DNA of 64,000 nucleotides from JBFMFH01 sp040752275 (GCA_040752275.1 JBFMFH010000057.1:1-64000), one strand, 5' to 3'; shown: positions 37,901 to 46,857, counted from the first letter of the stretch. Numbers and translations: made by a program. The notes: generated by a model from the letters alone, not told the origin.

Positions 37901-39037
37901 CTGCTGTCCACGCGGACGCCTGCCGACGTCTACGAAGCCATCGCCCTCGATCGGCGCATGGCCCACTTCGGCGAGGAGCGGGCCGGCGCGTTCCGATACA
38001 TGGTGGCCGCCTCGCCCGTCAGCGTCGGAGGGCGATATGCCATCCTGATCGTGCCCTTGACCCTGCGCCAGCAGGCCATCGAGCGCGAGATCGGCGAGCT
38101 CAACCGCCGCATCCTGCTCGGCGTCCTTCTCTTCATCCTCGGAGGGGCCGGACTCGGCTACTGGATGGCGGAGCGGATTGCCGACCCCGTCAACCGCCTG
38201 CAGCGCGCGACGGCTCGCCTCGCCAGTGGAGATCTGAGCGCCCGAGTCGCGCTGACGTCGTCGGACGAGCTGCGGCGTCTGGTCGAAGCGTTCAACGCCA
38301 TGGCCGCCGAGCTCCAGCGCCAGCAGGGAGAGCTGGAGCGGACGCACCGCCTGGAGGCGTGGGCCGACATGGCGAGGCAGGTCGCTCACGAGATCAAGAA
38401 CCCGCTCACCCCGATCCAGCTGTCGGCCGAGCACCTCAGGCGCGTTCACACCGATCGGGGCGCGCCCCTCTCACCCGTGCTCGAAGGCTGCATCGACTCG
38501 ATCCTGACGCAGGTGCGCCTGCTGCGGCACATCGCCGGCGAGTTCTCGAGCTTTGCCTCGTCGCCGACGCCGCGGCCGGTGCCCACCAGGCCGGCCGAAC
38601 TCGTGGCCGAGGTCGTGGAACCCTATCGGGCCGGACTCTCCGGGCGGGTCGGCTTGTCTGTCGACGTCCCCGCCGGGTTGCCCCCGCTGGCGGTCGACCG
38701 GTCACTGGTCGGCGGAGCGCTCACCAATCTGATCGACAACGCCCTGCACGCGATGCCGACTGGCGGGCACCTGAGCATCGAAGGGCGCCTGGTGTCGGAC
38801 GCCGCTGCGGTGAAATTGGCGGTGCGTGACACCGGCGTCGGGATGGACCCGGACGCGCTCGCCCACATCTTCGAACCGTACTTCTCGACGAAGGCGGCCG
38901 GCACCGGCCTCGGCCTGACGATTGCCAAGCGCAACGTGGAGTTGCACGGCGGCGCCATCACCATCGAGTCGCAGCCCGGGCGCGGAACCACCGTCACTCT
39001 CACGCTGCCGCTCGCGCCCGGCGTGCGACAGACCTGA
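34991..39037 (+). CDS. Multi-sensor NtrY-like histidine kinase (1348 residues)
   Basis: A very large kinase. N-terminal TM (about 34-50) and an extracytoplasmic segment (55-265) lead to a block of TM helices (about 270-555), then a second extracytoplasmic region (about 560-820), TMs near 825-850 and 870-890, a third sensor region (about 895-1035), TM (about 1040-1060), HAMP (about 1060-1110), a His-kinase domain with H1133 in QVAHEIKNPLTPIQLS, and HATPase (LIDNAL 1247-1252; DTGVGM 1280-1285; GTGLGL 1304-1309). The C-terminal half resembles NtrY. No response regulator lies beside it. The first ATG is used; ATG 35054 is an alternative. No strong ribosome-binding site. Confidence 0.85.
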   Translation: MMGRGRALSRLGRRGYPAAIRMRLADSRDSWWRPLAGAMLAAAVVAAGGRAYERRHLGWDDADGIRRVAGEVQRAVAAEARALEARAVDLAGMVAGLSPSPVDPGATRLIFESFANSRLDAAHGGQISITLYSFEGTPIAWSGRPSDLPRSRLTSGRSIFVAPGPLGPRLVALEPVMRTTGSDPRPAGSVAVERLLPAERSPGPVSLRDTATWPTALVPVELRTRYERAGAGQGPESFLVTTDAGEILLEGRVAPEAVAHARSRVRRVALGSILFLAAIVCGVALLPLASLARHGPGVARAAGGAVGALAAIAGFRLLSWLALPLVVPVDARDPWLASPELLRDLLRSPLDVVFHASAILALGALLVSASGPLRAAMRSGGRVTVARRSLPFLFTSIHLAAGMTAGAFLVLHLWWLRALAFSNRADLLVFSFQPWNRDRLSLLVGLVLGHAGLAWSALGLFRIADGLAHPGPEPGRRVVRVLGWVAPSLAALAFLPVGDIGDRIASLAWPVVAVALVALRWPALARRHRHAAQAARLAGLFVALVLPSVVLYPSVFREATSAKRQFIADRLAPDALRLRDDLKSSVDQAAGQIDAMPGLADLVESTGASDVEAPSTDAAFLVWSQTDLALNRLTSAVELYRADGTLVSRFALNLPEYTSAPQKWQETSCTWDSFEEVSPIGSEERRLLHAGRGICVGDGSNHTMVGAIVIHAMLDYAVLPFIQSQNPYIELLRSSRTPVAGSAAARHVDFAVYGWSRQALYASGQSAWTIDQATFSRIYATRDPFWVVLPEGGRSWNVYFANDRGGIYALGFPDSSAIDHLVNLAELTTLAGTTFVALLFLSGLASAATGRAGARGREVLREIRASFYRKLFLAFVAAALIPVLALALVARAYLNARLRTDVEDAAVRTTAVAQRVVEDYARLQEQAESAPVGLDDDVLVWISRVIGQDVNVFDGARLAATSERDLYASGLLSTRTPADVYEAIALDRRMAHFGEERAGAFRYMVAASPVSVGGRYAILIVPLTLRQQAIEREIGELNRRILLGVLLFILGGAGLGYWMAERIADPVNRLQRATARLASGDLSARVALTSSDELRRLVEAFNAMAAELQRQQGELERTHRLEAWADMARQVAHEIKNPLTPIQLSAEHLRRVHTDRGAPLSPVLEGCIDSILTQVRLLRHIAGEFSSFASSPTPRPVPTRPAELVAEVVEPYRAGLSGRVGLSVDVPAGLPPLAVDRSLVGGALTNLIDNALHAMPTGGHLSIEGRLVSDAAAVKLAVRDTGVGMDPDALAHIFEPYFSTKAAGTGLGLTIAKRNVELHGGAITIESQPGRGTTVTLTLPLAPGVRQT

Positions 39038-39085
39038 GGTCGGGACGCGCGCCGGCGGGCGCCACCAGACGGGCGGGTCCCCGCC

Positions 39086-39835
39086 TCACTCGGCAGCCGG
39101 CGTCTCGGGGGCCGAGCGGGGCTCTGGCGAGCGGCGCCTGAGGCGTGTCCAGGCCCAGGACGACACTCCCCACGTGAGGTAGGCGTAGGCCAGCACGAGG
39201 AGCACGGTCGGAGGGTGCCATTGCACCACCGCGATCACGATGGCCAGCAGTGCCAGTACCTTGTACGAGCGGCTGACCCGCATATCCGCCTTGAAGCTGC
39301 GGAACCGGATGGTGCTGACCATCAGCAGCGCAGGGACGACCATGACCACGGCAGCGATGAAGGCTCCCGGTCGATCCGCGAAGCCAGGTGGATAGAAGTA
39401 CGCCGTCGACGCCGGAATCGCGGCCGCGGCAGGACTCGGCAGGCCAACGAAGAACCGCTTGTCGAGCGCAGACGCGCTCTGGATGTTGAATCGCGCCAGC
39501 CGCATGGCCGCCGCCGTCACGTAGATGAACCCGACCGCCCATCCGAGCCGGTTCAACGGCTGCAACCCCCACTGGAACATGAGAATCGCCGGCGCAATCC
39601 CGAACGAGATGATATCAGCCAGGGAATCGAACTCGAGGCCGAAGGCGCTGGTGGTACCCGTCAGCCGCGCGATCCGGCCGTCCAGCATGTCGAGCACGAT
39701 GGCGATGCCGATGAGCGGCGCCGCGATCTCCAAGTTGCCTCGCATCGCATAGAGAATCGACGCGTACCCGCAGAAGAGGTTGCCCAGCGTCAGCAGGCTC
39801 GGCAGGATGTAGACGCCACGGCGCACTCTCACCAT
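39086..39835 (-). CDS. pssA: CDP-diacylglycerol-serine O-phosphatidyltransferase
   Basis: A 249-residue integral membrane CDP-alcohol phosphatidyltransferase making phosphatidylserine. The signature runs DMLDGRIAR ... GLEFDSLADIISFG (D-x2-D-G-x2-A-R-x8-G-x3-D-x3-D pattern, around residues 49-72). Multiple TM segments follow. It starts at ATG 39835 and overlaps the psd stop by 7 bp. Confidence 0.93.
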   Translation of the reverse strand: MVRVRRGVYILPSLLTLGNLFCGYASILYAMRGNLEIAAPLIGIAIVLDMLDGRIARLTGTTSAFGLEFDSLADIISFGIAPAILMFQWGLQPLNRLGWAVGFIYVTAAAMRLARFNIQSASALDKRFFVGLPSPAAAAIPASTAYFYPPGFADRPGAFIAAVVMVVPALLMVSTIRFRSFKADMRVSRSYKVLALLAIVIAVVQWHPPTVLLVLAYAYLTWGVSSWAWTRLRRRSPEPRSAPETPAAE

Positions 39836-40452
39836 GTCGCCACGACCGTTTCTCCGCCCCGGACGCGGTCGCCGACTCGGACCTTCAGCACGACCTCCGG
39901 CGGCAGGAACAGGTCGAAGCGCGACCCGAACTTCATCAGCCCGTATCGCTCGCCCGTGCTGACCATGGCTCCCTCCCTCGTGCGGCACACGAGCCGCCGC
40001 GCGAGGATCCCCACGACCTGGCGGCACACCACCTGGCGACCCTCGCGGTCGATCCAGATCTCGTTGCGTTCGTTCGCCGACGCCGCCCCCGCGCGATACG
40101 CGGGCAGAAAGCGGCCTGGCGTGTAGACGATGCGCGTCACGCGTCCGCCAGACGGGATCCGGTTGATGTGCACGTCGAGGGGCGACAGGAAGATGCTGAT
40201 CTGCATCCACCGGCCCGCGGGGGCGGACGCCGGGTCCGCGTCGCCGGCCACGAGCACGCGCCCGTCGGCCGGCGAAACAACCACGCGGTCACCAGCAGGC
40301 ACCGTGCGAGCCGGATCGCGGAAGAAGAACACGAAGAAACCCGCGGCACCCCCGCACGCGACCGCCATCACCGGCCAGCCGAGCGCGGCAGCAACAACGG
40401 CCGCGATGAATGCGGGGGCGACGAAGGGCCACCCGGCCCGGTCCATCGTCAT
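39829..40452 (-). CDS. psd: Phosphatidylserine decarboxylase, type A
   Basis: A 207-residue proenzyme converting phosphatidylserine to phosphatidylethanolamine. It has a hydrophobic N-terminus, the SPADGRV segment, FLSPLDVHINR, and the self-cleavage motif MKFGSRFD (the Ser becomes the pyruvoyl group). The short length with GS instead of LGST marks the type-A/archaeal-like family. ATG 40452 is used (a second ATG two codons in). It forms a coupled pair with pssA. Confidence 0.94.
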   Translation of the reverse strand: MTMDRAGWPFVAPAFIAAVVAAALGWPVMAVACGGAAGFFVFFFRDPARTVPAGDRVVVSPADGRVLVAGDADPASAPAGRWMQISIFLSPLDVHINRIPSGGRVTRIVYTPGRFLPAYRAGAASANERNEIWIDREGRQVVCRQVVGILARRLVCRTREGAMVSTGERYGLMKFGSRFDLFLPPEVVLKVRVGDRVRGGETVVATW

Positions 40453-40499
40453 CGTGGCAACTATTGTAGCAGTGCGCCCGCCAAGCGCCGTACAGGACA

Positions 40500-40532
40500 A
40501 CAGCCAGCGCCCCGTCGGGGAACGCTGGCTGT
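40500..40532 (-). terminator. Hairpin terminator downstream of DUF465 gene
   Basis: ACAGCCAGCG (40500-40509) pairs with CGCTGGCTGT (40523-40532), and inner CCCC/GGGG extends the stem across a GTC loop. In the minus direction it is followed by TGTCC-type sequence, without a strong U-tract. Confidence 0.55.
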
Positions 40533-40579
40533 CGATGCTCATGCGGGCGGTGTGTCCGGCCCACCCACGGCGAACCCGG

Positions 40580-40828
40580 CTACGCCGACATCTGCTGAGG
40601 CCCTCCGATCGTCCGCATCCGCCGGAGGATGTCCTCCATCCGGTCCTTCAACTGGAGCTTGCGCTTCTTGATAGTCATCTGCTCGACTTGCTCTGGTTCG
40701 GAAAGGAAGGGCTTGCGGGCAAGTTCGGAAAGGCGATCCTCCAATTCGCGGTGCCGTGTGGCGAGCTGACGGAACTCTTCGTCGGTCTTGAGCAACATGG
40801 ATCGGAGATCCTGTGCGTCTGCCGTCAT
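40580..40828 (-). CDS. YdcH-family small protein (DUF465)
   Basis: An 82-residue, highly charged helical protein; FRQLATRHRELEDRLSELAR and TIKKRKLQLKDRMEDILRRM are typical of the DUF465/YdcH family, which has no known function. A very strong ribosome-binding site (AAGGAGG) precedes ATG 40828. It lies alone, bounded by a hairpin on its 3' side, in front of the psd-pssA pair. Confidence 0.85.
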   Translation of the reverse strand: MTADAQDLRSMLLKTDEEFRQLATRHRELEDRLSELARKPFLSEPEQVEQMTIKKRKLQLKDRMEDILRRMRTIGGPQQMSA

Positions 40829-40983
40829 GCTGTTCGCCTCCTTGTCTCAGAGCTGAAACGTGCGTGTGTCATCCGGTGCAGGAACATCGCAGGCGACCCG
40901 ATTAGGCGAGATGGCACCCCGGCTGCTTCCCGGGCGCTGTCAGGTAGCTAGTACCGGCACGCTATCACAAGGCCCATACCCAT

Positions 40984-41463
40984 TCAAGGGGCTGGATTCA
41001 ATCCAATCTGTTGGATCTCGGCCGTCATCACCACACCGTCGTCCGATGGCGCCGAGTAGTATCCGCGCCTGACCATCACCTCGGTAAACCCAAGCGATCC
41101 GTAGAGCCTCCGGGCAGGTCGATTCGCCGCTCGGACCTCCAGCCATGCCCGCCGCGCGCCCCGGCGACGCCCCTCGTCGAGCGCCGCTATCACCAGGGCC
41201 CGGCCGATCCCGCCCCGGCGCCGGTCAGATCGCACGGCCACGTTGTTGATGTGCAGCTCGTCGGCAACCGCCCAGCACGCACAGTAGCCGGACACATCGC
41301 CCCCATCTCCTCGGGCGACGAGGATGAAGCTCCGCTCGGGTCTTCGGAGTTCATCCTCGTACATGGCCTTGGTCCACGGACGACTGAAGCTGACGATGTC
41401 GATGGCGAGGATGTCCTCGAGATCGGACTCGTGCCGAAGGTGGTCGATGCGCACCGGCGTCAT
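40984..41463 (-). CDS. rimI: Ribosomal-protein S18 alanine N-acetyltransferase RimI
   Basis: A 159-residue GNAT acetyltransferase with the acetyl-CoA loop RRRGGIGRAL, ELHINNVAVR before it, and LYGSLGFTEVMVRRGYY, which is typical of RimI. ATG 41463 overlaps the tsaB stop (ATGA), the common tsaB-rimI arrangement. Confidence 0.93.
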   Translation of the reverse strand: MTPVRIDHLRHESDLEDILAIDIVSFSRPWTKAMYEDELRRPERSFILVARGDGGDVSGYCACWAVADELHINNVAVRSDRRRGGIGRALVIAALDEGRRRGARRAWLEVRAANRPARRLYGSLGFTEVMVRRGYYSAPSDDGVVMTAEIQQIGLNPAP

Positions 41464-42197
41464 GACCCGGCCTGGCGCCGGTCTCGCACAAGCTCCGCAT
41501 CCGGCCGCCTGACGTAGATCGGCGCGATCGCGTGGGGAAGGAACATCCCGCCCTCTGCGTACCGGCGACACGCGAGACGGGCCACTGCGGGTGCGATCGG
41601 GAGCGGCGGCTCCAGCATCCCGGAGAGCAGGCTGCCGAGGTGCTGTTCGATCAGGGACCGATAGCGTACTGCCCCGCTTCCTGCGGCGACCAGGCCACCC
41701 CACTTCGCCTCGATCCGCCACCTCCTCGCGACGTCGGCCGGCGGCGCTGCGACCGGTTCGTCCAACGTCGTCAATGCCACCTCTCCGCCCGCTTCGAGTC
41801 TGACCAAGTAGACCCCTGAGAACACCTCGTTGCGCTGCGCATCCATCCAGGCAGCCACGGTGTGCGCGCCCGCGCCAAGTCTCTCGGCAGCGGTGAGAGC
41901 CAGGGCCTCCAGCGCCGAGACGCCGATCAGCGGCCGGCCGCTCGCGAACGCGAGGCCCTGCATGGTGGCGATCCCGATGCGAAGACCGGTGAACGACCCC
42001 GGCCCGGCCGCAACGGCGAGCAGATCGAGGTCCGACAACTCCCGGCCGTGGCGACCGACCAGGCCAACGAGGTCGGCCGGCAGCCGGCAGGCGTGCGGCT
42101 GTGACTCGTCGCCAACGTAACACTCGAGCACCCGGTCGCCATGGGCCAGGGCCATGCTGCCGGCCTTCGCCGTCGTATCCAACGCCAGGACCAGCAT
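41460..42197 (-). CDS. tsaB: tRNA threonylcarbamoyladenosine biosynthesis protein TsaB
   Basis: A 245-residue ASKHA-fold protein partnering TsaD in t6A synthesis. Start LVLALDTTAKAGSMAL and the AAGPGSFTGLRIG motif identify it. The C-terminus (PIYVRRPDAEL) is typical. ATG 42197 has a weak AAGAG ribosome-binding site. It is divergent from mutS. Confidence 0.94.
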   Translation of the reverse strand: MLVLALDTTAKAGSMALAHGDRVLECYVGDESQPHACRLPADLVGLVGRHGRELSDLDLLAVAAGPGSFTGLRIGIATMQGLAFASGRPLIGVSALEALALTAAERLGAGAHTVAAWMDAQRNEVFSGVYLVRLEAGGEVALTTLDEPVAAPPADVARRWRIEAKWGGLVAAGSGAVRYRSLIEQHLGSLLSGMLEPPLPIAPAVARLACRRYAEGGMFLPHAIAPIYVRRPDAELVRDRRQAGS

Positions 42198-42257
42198 CTC
42201 TTGATTCTGCACCGGAGGCGCACCCGGGGCCAGTCCTCTTGTGGGCCCCTCCCCGTC

Positions 42258-42287
42258 TTGACTGGGCGCGACGCCCACTCCTATAGT
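42258..42287 (+). promoter_or_regulatory. Sigma70-type promoter for mutS
   Basis: TTGACT (42258-42263) and TATAGT (42282-42287) are separated by 18 bp. The predicted start, about 7 nt downstream, coincides with the GTG at 42294, so the transcript may be leaderless. Confidence 0.65.
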
Positions 42288-42293
42288 CCGAAC

Positions 42294-44990
42294 GTGTCTT
42301 CCCCCGAGCCCTCCCGCCCGTCGATCGGCACCGCCACGCCGGCGATGAGGCAGTATCTGGAGGCCAAGCGGCAGCATCGCGACGCCATCGTGTTCTTCCG
42401 CATGGGCGATTTCTACGAGATGTTTTTCGAAGACGCCCTCGTCGCCGCACGGGCCCTGGACCTGACGCTCACGTCCCGATCCAAGGACGCCGACGGGTCC
42501 GCGATTCCGATGTGCGGCATCCCCTACCACGCCGCCGAGTCGTATCTCGTGCGCTTGGTCAAGAAGGGCTTCCGGGTGGCAATCTGCGAGCAGGTCGAAG
42601 ACCCCCGCAAGGCCAAGGGCCTGGTACGGCGGGAGGTCGTACGAGTGGTCTCCCCGGGGACCTTCACGGAGAGCGGGTACCTCGAGGCACGCGACCAGGT
42701 GTTCCTGGCGGCCCTGGCACCATCCGGGTCGCCGGAACTGTCCTCACCGGCCGGCGCCGCCCACGCGGCTCTGCCGCCAGAACCAGTGGTGGGCGTCGCG
42801 CTCCTCGACCTGTCGACCGGCGAGTTCCAGACTGCCGAATACACCGGTCGCGACGGCCTGCAAGCACTCGCCGATGAACTCAACGTGCTGCGACCGAGGG
42901 AAGTCCTGGTCCCCATCGACCACCGCTCGGACGATCTGATTCCGCCGGAGTTGCGGAGCGCCGCCACCGTCACCCCGGTCGAGACGTGGTACTTCGAGCT
43001 GGAGCGAGCACGCCGGCTGCTCGTCTCCCAGTTCCGGGTCCAGTCGCTCGAGGGGTTCGGCCTCGAGCCCCATGGAGCCGCCACGCGGGCTGCGGGGGCT
43101 CTCGTGCAGTACCTCCGTGATACACAGAAGGCGGACCTCGCGCACATCCGGGACGTGACGTTCCGGTCGCAGGCCGACCGGCTCGTCGTCGATCCGCTGA
43201 CGATCAAGCACGTCGAACTGGTCGAGTCGATTCAGGGCGGGCGCGCCGGCTCACTGTTGGCCGAACTGGACCGGACGATGACTCCCATGGGTGCCCGCCT
43301 GCAGCGGTCATGGCTCCTGCGGCCGCTCGTGTCGCTGGAACACATCCGTGACCGGCTCGATGCGGTCGAGGAGTTCGCGTTCCGGACCACCGATCGCGGG
43401 CGCCTGCGAGAGACGCTGAAGGCCATCCCCGACATGGAGCGTCTCGTCGCCCGGACCGCGCTCGGCACTGCCGGTCCCCGAGATCTGGTCGCCCTCCGCT
43501 CGTCGCTCGCGGCCGTGCCGCGCGTCCGTCAGCTGCTCCAGCCGTTCCAGGCCCCGCTCATCGCCAGCCTCGTCGCGGAGCTCGACGACGTGGTCGAGGT
43601 CCGCAGTGAGATCGAGCGCCTCATCATCGAGGAGCCTCCTGTCGTGGCTCGCGAAGGCGGCTTCATCCGCGACGGGGTCGACCCGGAGGTCGACGAATTG
43701 CGTCACATTTCCCGGTCCGCGAAGCAGGTCATCGCGGACATGGAGGAGCGGGAGCGCACCCGCACGGGCATCTCGTCCCTGAAGGTGCGCTACAACCGGG
43801 TGTTCGGGTACTACATCGAGGTGTCGAAGTCGAACCTCCGCGCCGTTCCGTCCGACTACCACCGGAAGCAGACCATCGCCGGAGGCGAACGGTTCACCAC
43901 GCCGGCGCTCAAAGAGTACGAAGAGAAGGTGTTGGGAGCCGACGAGCGAATCCTGGAGCGGGAGGTCGAGATCTTCGAGGCCCTCCGCCGGGCCGTCGCC
44001 GCAGACGCACCCCGCCTGCAGGATACGGCGAGGGCCCTGGCCAGCCTCGACGTGCTCGCCGGGCTGGCCGAGACGGCCACGCTCCAGAACTACGTCAAGC
44101 CTCACGTCCACGATGGCGACGACATCAGCGTCGCCGATGGCCGCCATCCGGTCGTCGAGCGGAACTCCCCCGACCCTTTCGTGCCGAACGATGTGCAGCT
44201 GGACGGCGCCTCCCGGCAACTGCTGCTCCTCACCGGACCGAACATGGGCGGCAAGTCCACCTACCTGCGTCAGGTCGCGCTCATCTGCATCATGGCGCAA
44301 TCCGGGTCGTTCGTCCCGGCCCGGGACGCAAAGATCGGCATCGTCGACCGGGTCTTCGCCCGCGTCGGCGCGTCGGACAACATCAGCCGCGGTCAGTCGA
44401 CCTTCATGGTGGAGATGCAGGAGACGGCTCACATCCTCCACGCGGCCACCTCCCGCAGCCTCGTCATCCTCGACGAGATCGGCCGAGGGACCTCCACATT
44501 CGACGGCCTCAGCCTAGCGTGGGCGGTTGCCGAACACTTGGCGAACAATCGCAAGGCCCGGCCCCGGACGCTCTTTGCCACCCATTACCACGAATTGACG
44601 GAGTTGGCCGACACGGTCCCGGGCGTCGTCAACGCGCATGTCGCGGCTCGCGAGTGGCGGGACGATATCGTATTCCTTCGCAAGGTCGTTCCGGGTCGTG
44701 CCGACCGGAGCTACGGCATCCAGGTGGCACGGCTCGCAGGACTTCCCCCGGGCGTGATTGCCCGGGCGCGGGGCATCCTCGAGGCGCTCGAGCAGGACGC
44801 GCTCGCCCGCGGCGGCCGGCCCTCCATCACGCGAAACGCCGACGATCTGCGGCGGCAGCTGGGGCTCTTCGAATCGGCCCCCGCCGATGACGGCGTCGTG
44901 CGCCGGCTGCGGGAGATCGACATCAACAGCCTGACGCCCCTCGAGGCGCTCACGCTTCTCGCGGACCTCAAGCGCGAGGTCGAAGACTGA
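42294..44990 (+). CDS. mutS: DNA mismatch-repair protein MutS
   Basis: An 898-residue mismatch sensor. The FxE mismatch-reading motif is in FRMGDFYEMFFEDA near the N-terminus; connector, lever and clamp domains follow. The ATPase has LTGPNMGGKSTYLRQV (Walker A), VLDEIGRGTSTFDG-type Walker B (LVILDEIGRGTSTFDG), and an FATHYHELT segment. I chose GTG 42294 since it fits the family N-terminus and sits at the predicted transcription start; there is no Shine-Dalgarno. ATG 42345 is an alternative that would trim 17 residues. It lies 34 bp before the agmatinase-type gene. Confidence 0.95.
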   Translation: MSSPEPSRPSIGTATPAMRQYLEAKRQHRDAIVFFRMGDFYEMFFEDALVAARALDLTLTSRSKDADGSAIPMCGIPYHAAESYLVRLVKKGFRVAICEQVEDPRKAKGLVRREVVRVVSPGTFTESGYLEARDQVFLAALAPSGSPELSSPAGAAHAALPPEPVVGVALLDLSTGEFQTAEYTGRDGLQALADELNVLRPREVLVPIDHRSDDLIPPELRSAATVTPVETWYFELERARRLLVSQFRVQSLEGFGLEPHGAATRAAGALVQYLRDTQKADLAHIRDVTFRSQADRLVVDPLTIKHVELVESIQGGRAGSLLAELDRTMTPMGARLQRSWLLRPLVSLEHIRDRLDAVEEFAFRTTDRGRLRETLKAIPDMERLVARTALGTAGPRDLVALRSSLAAVPRVRQLLQPFQAPLIASLVAELDDVVEVRSEIERLIIEEPPVVAREGGFIRDGVDPEVDELRHISRSAKQVIADMEERERTRTGISSLKVRYNRVFGYYIEVSKSNLRAVPSDYHRKQTIAGGERFTTPALKEYEEKVLGADERILEREVEIFEALRRAVAADAPRLQDTARALASLDVLAGLAETATLQNYVKPHVHDGDDISVADGRHPVVERNSPDPFVPNDVQLDGASRQLLLLTGPNMGGKSTYLRQVALICIMAQSGSFVPARDAKIGIVDRVFARVGASDNISRGQSTFMVEMQETAHILHAATSRSLVILDEIGRGTSTFDGLSLAWAVAEHLANNRKARPRTLFATHYHELTELADTVPGVVNAHVAAREWRDDIVFLRKVVPGRADRSYGIQVARLAGLPPGVIARARGILEALEQDALARGGRPSITRNADDLRRQLGLFESAPADDGVVRRLREIDINSLTPLEALTLLADLKREVED

Positions 44991-45024
44991 TGCGCGCGAG
45001 GGTGTTCCGACAGGACCGCCGCCC

Positions 45025-45939
45025 ATGACCGACCTGCCCTATCATCCCGGGCCTCCCGCCACCTTCGGCGGACTGGAGCAGCGCCCTGGTTCCTTCGACC
45101 GAAGCCGCGCCGTTGTGCTGCCGATTCCGTTCGAACGTACGACGTCGTACGGATCGGGCACCAAGAGCGGCCCTCGGGAGATCATCGCCGCCTCGAGCCA
45201 GGTGGAGTTGTACGACGAGGAACTGGGATGGGAGATCTGCGAGGTCGGCATCCATACCTTGCCCCCCATGGAGCTGCCGTTCTCCGACACCGCCGAGGCG
45301 TTCGGCGAGATTCGCCGCGCTGGCGCATGGTTGGCCTCGGCACGGAAGTTCGTCGTCGCACTCGGTGGCGAGCACGCGATCACGGCCCCACTCGTGGCGG
45401 GGATGGCGTCTGCACACCCGGGACTGACCGTCCTGCAGATTGACGCGCACGCCGATCTGAGGGAGAGCTACCTCGGCGATCCGCACAGCCATGCGAGCGC
45501 CATGCGCCGGGTGCTCGAACATGCGCCTGCCGTGCAAGTGGGAATCCGCAACCTGTCAGCGCCGGAAGCCCATGCCGTGCGGGATCTCCCGACCACCGTC
45601 TTCTACGACTGGAACATGCGCGAGGATGATGCCTGGATGGAACGGGTTGTCGGTGCGCTCGGCGACCCGGTGTACATCTCGATCGATTGCGACGGGCTCG
45701 ATCCGGCGGTGATGCCGGCCGTGGGGACGCCCGAGCCCGGCGGCCTCAGTTGGCGTGAATTGCTGCAGCTCCTGAGGAGGGTGATGCGCCACCGCCAGGT
45801 GATCGCATGCGACGTCGTCGAACTCTGCCCGATCCCCGGCTTCGTGGCGCCGAATTTCCTGGCGGCCAGACTGGTGTACAAGTTGGTCGGGTATCGCTTC
45901 GCTGGGGCACGCGATCGAGCCGGTTTCCCTGAACCGTGA
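45025..45939 (+). CDS. speB: Agmatinase/ureohydrolase family protein
   Basis: A 304-residue ureohydrolase. Mn-binding motifs are GGEHAITAP, DAHADLRE (DxHxD), DPHSHASAMRR and DCDGLDPA (DxDxxDP). The 2-Mn catalytic site is complete. Agmatinase (agmatine to putrescine and urea) is the likeliest function, but arginase or formiminoglutamase-like substrates are possible. AGGA precedes ATG 45025. Confidence 0.85.
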   Translation: MTDLPYHPGPPATFGGLEQRPGSFDRSRAVVLPIPFERTTSYGSGTKSGPREIIAASSQVELYDEELGWEICEVGIHTLPPMELPFSDTAEAFGEIRRAGAWLASARKFVVALGGEHAITAPLVAGMASAHPGLTVLQIDAHADLRESYLGDPHSHASAMRRVLEHAPAVQVGIRNLSAPEAHAVRDLPTTVFYDWNMREDDAWMERVVGALGDPVYISIDCDGLDPAVMPAVGTPEPGGLSWRELLQLLRRVMRHRQVIACDVVELCPIPGFVAPNFLAARLVYKLVGYRFAGARDRAGFPEP

Positions 45940-46131
45940 TTGCCGTGGCCCCCATCTGTGATCCGCCACTCACACCCCTCGCGGGTCCTGTCGCCGGACA
46001 GCCCACCGCTGCTCAGGCCCACAAACATGGTGACGGCTGAGGGCCTTCCGCCACGGCGGGCGCCCGTCCGGCGCCACCCGCTCGGGATCACCCTCCCGTC
46101 CACTCCGGCCGCGGGCGGTGGGTCCTCGGGT

Positions 46132-46857
46132 CTAGCTGTCCAGCTCCCGCCGCGCCTGAGCCGCGTAGGGCGACTGAGGAAACTCGTCGGCCACCCGCTT
46201 GAAGGCCTTCCTGGCATCTTCGACCTTCCCTGCCAGGCGGTAGACCCGCCCGAGTTCCATCAGCACGCCATCCAAGGGCGCGTCCTCCGGGTGCTGCGTG
46301 ACGATTTCTTGCAGCGCTGCGATGGCCCGGTCGTACTGCCCGGCAGCCAGGCAGGCGTCGGCGACGCCAAGGCGGGCCATCGCCCGGTAGACACCCGAAC
46401 TGCGTTCGGCGACCTCCTGAAACCGGCGGATGGCCTCGTCGCTCCGCCCCAGCGCGACGAGGGCCGCCCCGGCCCGGTAGCGCGCGATGATCCCGGCCTG
46501 ACCCGAAGGGTAGGCCTCGGCCACGGCCATGAACCTTGGTAGCGCCGCCTCCTGCCGCACGCGCTCCGAGGGATAGGTGCCCGGCTCCTGGGAAGGGGCC
46601 TGCGCCGAGGAGGCGGGAGCGGCCGGCGGCACGATCCTCGCCTCGGCCACGGCCATGGCCTCGGCCAGCATGGCGCTCCCCCGGGTGGCGGACCACTGGC
46701 GCCAGGCGACGGTCCCGGAGACCGCAATCGCAAGGGCACCGATGACCAAAGCCCCGTAGGTGGCCGCGTTGCGGTTGGCCCCGAACCACTCTCTGAGGCC
46801 CATCACCCATTCGGCGATCTCGTTCTCTTTGAGATGATGACGTTCGGTTCGCTTCAT
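46132..46857 (-). CDS. Single-TM tetratricopeptide protein (YfgM-like)
   Basis: A 241-residue protein with a charged N-terminus (HHLKENEIAEWV), one TM helix (about 34-53) and TPR-like repeats (about 100-241), the layout of YfgM, an ancillary SecYEG/chaperone-hand-off factor. Tail sequence VEDARKAFKRVADEFPQSPYA is a TPR match. It starts only 24 nt after the tRNA-Arg 3' end, so it is probably co-transcribed with it. Function is by architecture. Confidence 0.8.
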   Translation of the reverse strand: MKRTERHHLKENEIAEWVMGLREWFGANRNAATYGALVIGALAIAVSGTVAWRQWSATRGSAMLAEAMAVAEARIVPPAAPASSAQAPSQEPGTYPSERVRQEAALPRFMAVAEAYPSGQAGIIARYRAGAALVALGRSDEAIRRFQEVAERSSGVYRAMARLGVADACLAAGQYDRAIAALQEIVTQHPEDAPLDGVLMELGRVYRLAGKVEDARKAFKRVADEFPQSPYAAQARRELDS

